Source: Platycnemis pennipes (taxonomy: Eukaryota; Arthropoda; Insecta; Odonata; Platycnemididae). From it: a stretch of 64,000 nucleotides of DNA. The stretch's first letter is position 1. Every line of letters starts with the position of its first letter. Below are positions 59,745 to 64,000 of the stretch, one piece after another. Under the pieces are notes generated by a model that was given only the letters and a program-made list of their open reading frames with translations, was not told the DNA's origin and did no database searches. The position numbers and the translations under genes are program-made. Location: positions 149,218,746-149,282,745 of the forward strand of contig OW121846.1 of assembly GCA_933228895.1 (NCBI GenBank), read 5' to 3'.

Positions 59745-59830
59745 TTTTGCCTCAGCATGGATTCGAACTCATGACCTTCGGAGTGTGGTACCTACCTGCA
59801 AGCTGTCGTGGCTGGGAACGTCGCTCTTTC
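59745..59830 (-). mobile_element. Possible tRNA-derived sequence
   Basis: On the minus strand a B-box ATGAGTTCGAATCCATGC follows GCTTGCAGGTAGGTACCACAC. Spacing suggests a tRNA-like origin, but I cannot fold it into a tRNA and see no SINE core. Confidence 0.35.
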
Positions 59831-62035
59831 TTCTACAAATCTGGAAAAAGAGAAGCGATTACAATCACTACAACAGCCAATTAAAACATTTAATTTTTCT
59901 TCGTATTTTTATCAAATGGGTGTTTTGTAATGAAACGGAAGTGTAAAGTGAAATTTATACAGACTTCGATTTCATAAGTGACGCACTGAGTATACAATGT
60001 TCCAATCCCAGTGGCACATTATACAAAAACTGAAATCTTTCAAGCTTGTCACATGCGTATTTTTTTTTTACTTTCAACTTCTATCGGTATTGTTTTTTGC
60101 AAGCACTTATTTTCCCTCTTCTGATCTGTATTCAATCTTATTCAGCAGAGCCTTGAGGATGGAGATCCATGAATTTTTCTGACCTTTGTGACATAGATAT
60201 TATTTTCACTTAGAATTATGTCGTTGTAAAATGATTATTTGATCCCATTTGCTGAGGTATCCTTTAATATTTAAATTTAATACATATTATATCTCAAACT
60301 ATTCTTGATCGGTCTCATTGATTTATTATTGGAGTGAGCTTTCAGTCCATAATTAATAACACAATGATGTACTTCTTAGACTGAAACATGACTACTCAAT
60401 CGTGCATAGGATGATGAAGGAATTGCAGAGCCACTTACAATTTATTCTGCATTTCTCGTGATATTAACACAAGCATATGGAAACTTAGCAATAATTATTT
60501 TGTAGTGGCTTTCATAGATCACTATTTTAGTGGACCTCATCGAGAGCTAGGAGTTATTGTTAGGAGTATATATAGACTGGGTATATGATGATCATTCACT
60601 TGCTGAATGGGGTGATAAGACGTCATAGTCAGTGAAAGAAAAATAGTTTTCTGAAGATTGTATGTAATTTCATCGCATTTCGTTTTCATATCCTATTTCG
60701 ACGTGGAGCTCAATAAGTTCATATGGACATATTCTAGATTGCATGTGGTCCACAATCTCCGCTTCTCAATTACCTTAGAGGTAGTGAAGTCCTGACAAGG
60801 AATAGTGAGACTCAACTAAATGAGGGATTTCGAAGGGAAGTATCGTCAACCAAGCTCAAAAGCTAAAGTGGTCCTTCGAGTTTCAGAAATCTTACGCTGC
60901 AAACCTTGATCATTCTCATCGCGAATAGCGACTCATGCTGCCATCTATGCTGCTCTCGCCGAAATGAACTGGATTTTTCACAAAAATCCATGCTAGTATC
61001 GGCGCTACGGCATTGCCATCGTTATTTCTCAAAGAGTATTGTGCCTTTGCTCCATGCGAATTATGCCTAGTAATATTCCATACATTTTTCCATCAATATT
61101 TACTCGTAAAAATTCCAGGGAAATTATTGCTATAAGATTGGAAGTTTTAAAATACATAAGTGCTTTTTTTGTTTCTCATTCAACCGTCTAAATGCTTTGA
61201 CTAAAAGGAGGTAAATATTTGTTTATGTTTGCATCTTCATTACAGCAACTCAAAGTCTTCTTTGATAGATAAATATTACTTTAAAAAATTATAACTCAAG
61301 GTTCGCATTGCATTTTTCGCATTGCAGTAATTTTGTTCAAGTAAGCCAATTTCAATCTGAATGAGACTGCTGAGTGAATAAGATTATTCAAAAACCTTAA
61401 ATTTTTGCCTGCTCAAAACATAATATAACTCTATTCATTACATTAGCCATTTAACAATAAATATGGCGATTTATAAGAATACGAACTTCTGAAAGTAACC
61501 ATGCAAAAAAAATAATAAATTCAGATGTTTTGGAAAAAAATTAAGAGACATGAGTGTTGACAAAAAAAGAGGTTAGTGACTTAGTTTCATAAACTTCGTA
61601 TCGTAAATATCTTGTACTCATTTAAAAAAGTAGCATTTGATTATCGTAAATAATATTGAAGCCCTCGATACAAATTTTCAAATAATGGAATTTCGAGATT
61701 CTTATCCTGAAACACTGCTAAGAAAATGATGCTAGACTCCGTTTTGTCATAAATAATTGAAGCAATTTAAACTAATCATGTCATAAATTTTCCATCAATG
61801 GTAGATCCTCCGCTATTTTCATTCTGTGATTCCGCATAATATTTATTATATGCGTTGCCTACTCCCAGGGCAAAGTGACATTTAGATATAGAGGGTAAAA
61901 TAACTACATGTATTTTGGATCCGAGATTTTGAACCGAATCTAGTACCTTAGCTATAAAGTTACCATGACTAACTGATGTTATTATCCTGTTTTCTGCCAT
62001 GCACTTAATTATATTGAATACTGGCATTAATACAA
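59831..62035. other. No gene recognised
   Basis: AT-rich DNA with no repeats or motifs that I can name. Confidence 0.5.
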
Positions 62036-62564
62036 TGGGGGCGTTTACTCGGAACCGAAATCGCAATTTTGTACACGAAATCGTTAGATGGAAACGAAAA
62101 AAGAATTTTATGAAAAAATTAATCTTCTAACCACAACCACTCAATCATAAATCAAAATTTAAAATAAGCAAGAGGTGACGCCCACCGAAAATGCTGCTGT
62201 GATAACATTGACGACATTTCCCCCCGCCCTTGACTGCTTTCAGGGGAGAGGAAGGGAGTGGAGGGGGATTTTCGGAAGGTCTGCTCGCGCAGATGCTGTC
62301 GCAATCGCTCCCATTGGCCGAGTCAGCTGTTTCCCCCCACTGCGATAAGGCGAAGTAGCTTCGCGAGCTCAGTTCTGATTGGACGAAGTCGATATACGTC
62401 AGAGGTTGCACCAAGCCCACTTTTCCGTAAGGGTTAAAAACATAGGTTTTTCGCCTCTTATAACTCGAGAACTAATTGACAGATCAAAAAACGGAAAAAT
62501 ACGGGTCTTTTTATTTTACAAACTCTACCATATTCGGCAATTAAAAATATGGTAAACGACCCCA
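62036..62564 (+). mobile_element. MITE family M1, copy E
   Basis: This copy is 529 bp, starting TGGGGGCGTTTACTCGG and ending GTAAACGACCCCA. It is flanked by ...AATACAA and TTACTC. It is the fullest-looking copy with both termini preserved. No coding capacity. Confidence 0.9.
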
Positions 62565-63583
62565 TTACTCTCAGGTCTGTTCATTGCAAAATTTAGCTTT
62601 GACATTTTACTATTAATGAGTTACTTATAAAATTTGAGTGACGCGACTTGTATAAATTGAATTGGTGAGGGTTTTGCTCCAGTTCTGAATTTAATCCGTA
62701 TAACTGAGCATAACTAATAAGAATATTTTTTGTTCTCATTAATAGAAGGATTTCTACCTTCTTGCCTTGAAAAGAGTAACGGAAAAAGTGCACAATTTGA
62801 ATTGCAAAGCGTATGACAAGGAAAATTTACACAGTAAAAGGTGTGATTCAAGCTTAATGATGCATGAAAAACTCGTTGGACATAATTTATTATTGAAATT
62901 ATATCATAGGCATTGTGTTCCAAAAATGAAAGCAAAATAATAACTCTATTCCTTTCACATAGATAATGTCAAGTGTTTTGGACAGAGAAATGAGAATTTG
63001 TTTCCTTACCGCAAAGTATTTTCAGAGGTATTCTAAAATAGAGAAAGTCATAACCACAATGGGATGCCGAGAATACATGTCGACTCTTTTTCTGCAGTCA
63101 GTAATGAGGGCCTCCTTCAGCTCGGCAGGATTATCACCAGTCGTGCTCTTGGTTTGATTGATGTCGCCTTCGAACTATTATATGCCCTGTAGCCTCTAGA
63201 CGCATTTGATGAATGCAGTTGCAGGCTCTCGTGCCATCTGTATTCAATTGAGAGTTAGGTAAAGCGCTGGAATCATTGTAAATCAAAAGTAAAAACAATG
63301 GACCCTCTCTGGCGCTCCTCCCTCCATAAAACTGCCGAGACGGACGCGGGCAACTGGGTTCCGCAAGTGCCCGGCTCAATTTGTAGCGCGGTCGAGGGCG
63401 CATCACCCGTGCAAGGCCCGCGCTCCAAGCGGAGGGCCTGAGGGTGAGCTCGCAAGATTCGAGCCAAAAGGTGCAATACCACCGAAATTCCGCCCACATA
63501 TCATATTACCAGAAGTTATTTGCCACGTCGTCGCTTCGTTCTACCTCCAAATAAAAGTTGCGTCATATTTTTACCTTCTGGTG
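62565..63583. other. No gene recognised
   Basis: AT-rich to about 63160, then moderately GC-rich. The overlapping ORFs near 63134-63499 have no conserved motif. Confidence 0.5.
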
Positions 63584-63875
63584 CGATGAGCCAGATTGGT
63601 ATAGTGGTTGGAGTAGAGGTTTCTCACCGGGAAGGCCCAGGTATGAATCCCAGTGTCAGTAGAAGATATAACAAAATGGTAAAACTACTTGCGTTTTTGT
63701 GGGGAGCAATGGAGTACAGTACTCTGTCCGTCCGACGGGACATTAAGCCGTGGTCCTCTTGGCGCATTTCGTTCGGAGCGAGCTCACGCCGACGATAGGT
63801 TTCTCTCCGAAAGTCCTTCTTTCCCTTCTATTCCCATTTCTTATTCCTTTCTTCCCGCAACGCCTATTAGTACGG
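63584..63875 (+). mobile_element. tRNA-derived SINE (family S), copy 8
   Basis: The A box (TTGGTATAGTGG, 63596) and a slightly mutated B box (GGTATGAATCCC, 63640) are followed by AGTACAGTACTCTGTCCG, the core GGGACATTAAGCCGTGGTCC, TAGGTTTCTCTCCG and the 3' end ACGCCTATTAGTACGG. This is the most complete copy of the family. Confidence 0.85.
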
Positions 63876-64000
63876 TTGAGACTACGAAAACACAGATGAT
63901 ATGAGGTAGGAGGAATTGGCTTCCCCACGCCGGTCGCACGACAAAACTACCCTCTTACTATTGTAAAATTAATTGCAAAAGTTAAACTTTTCTCATACTC

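Overview
This window reads as repeat-rich, gene-poor nuclear DNA from an invertebrate, most likely an arthropod. The evidence is several non-LTR retrotransposon families with degenerate reverse transcriptases, many tRNA-derived SINEs, a piggyBac fossil, TTAA-flanked MITEs, Mutator-like and RAG1/Transib-like transposase relatives, spliceosomal introns of 70-104 bp, and long tandem arrays. There are no operons, Shine-Dalgarno sites or prokaryotic genes. I cannot name the species and I see no intact conserved host gene.

Layout. 1-11 kb: mostly anonymous DNA with SINE copies near 1.8, 5.9 and 7.2 kb. 11.2-13.5 kb: a LINE C-terminal fragment, a broken YqaJ-type exonuclease gene, then a decayed CR1/Jockey-like LINE on the minus strand. 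14.9-17.6 kb: CpG-rich inverted motifs leading into a 148-bp satellite that shows two-monomer higher-order structure. 20.2 kb: a TTAA MITE. 22.9-23.9 kb: a Mutator-like transposase remnant (minus). 24.3-27.8 kb: a minus-strand LINE interrupted by a plus-strand LINE copy. 28.9-33 kb: SINEs, a 12-bp repeat and a second LINE tail. 36.9-37.8 kb: a dispersed repeat (R2) carrying a MITE. 40.9-43.0 kb: a piggyBac fossil. 43.3 kb: another copy of that MITE. 44.2-46.4 kb: a Jockey-type LINE split by a second TTAA MITE, followed by the inverted, uninterrupted copy of R2. 47.7-48.6 kb: a 27-bp minisatellite between inverted repeats. 49.2-50.1 kb: one MITE nested in a sibling copy. 52.2-56.7 kb: a RAG1-like gene. 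62.0 and 63.6 kb: a further MITE copy and a SINE.

The outstanding locus is the RAG1-like gene on the minus strand (52199-56733). At least three exons can be joined in frame. The large exon carries counterparts of the RAG1-core zinc ligands (CxxC and HxxxxH), the first catalytic Asp and the last catalytic Glu. A TAG then replaces a conserved Arg just after that Glu. From that point 134 bp of the coding sequence is repeated 18 times head to tail, and the original C-terminus with its own stop codon is still readable beyond the array.

The second strong result is a MITE family (five copies) whose target-site behaviour can be read from two in-window empty sites. It inserts between AA and TT, either with no duplication or with only a 2-bp AT duplication; these two readings cannot be told apart. 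This resembles the ISL2EU/Spy type of transposon.

Functionally the window is a record of transposition, nesting and tandem amplification rather than a pathway. Everything protein-like is related to mobile elements, and all of it except possibly part of the RAG1-like gene is visibly broken.
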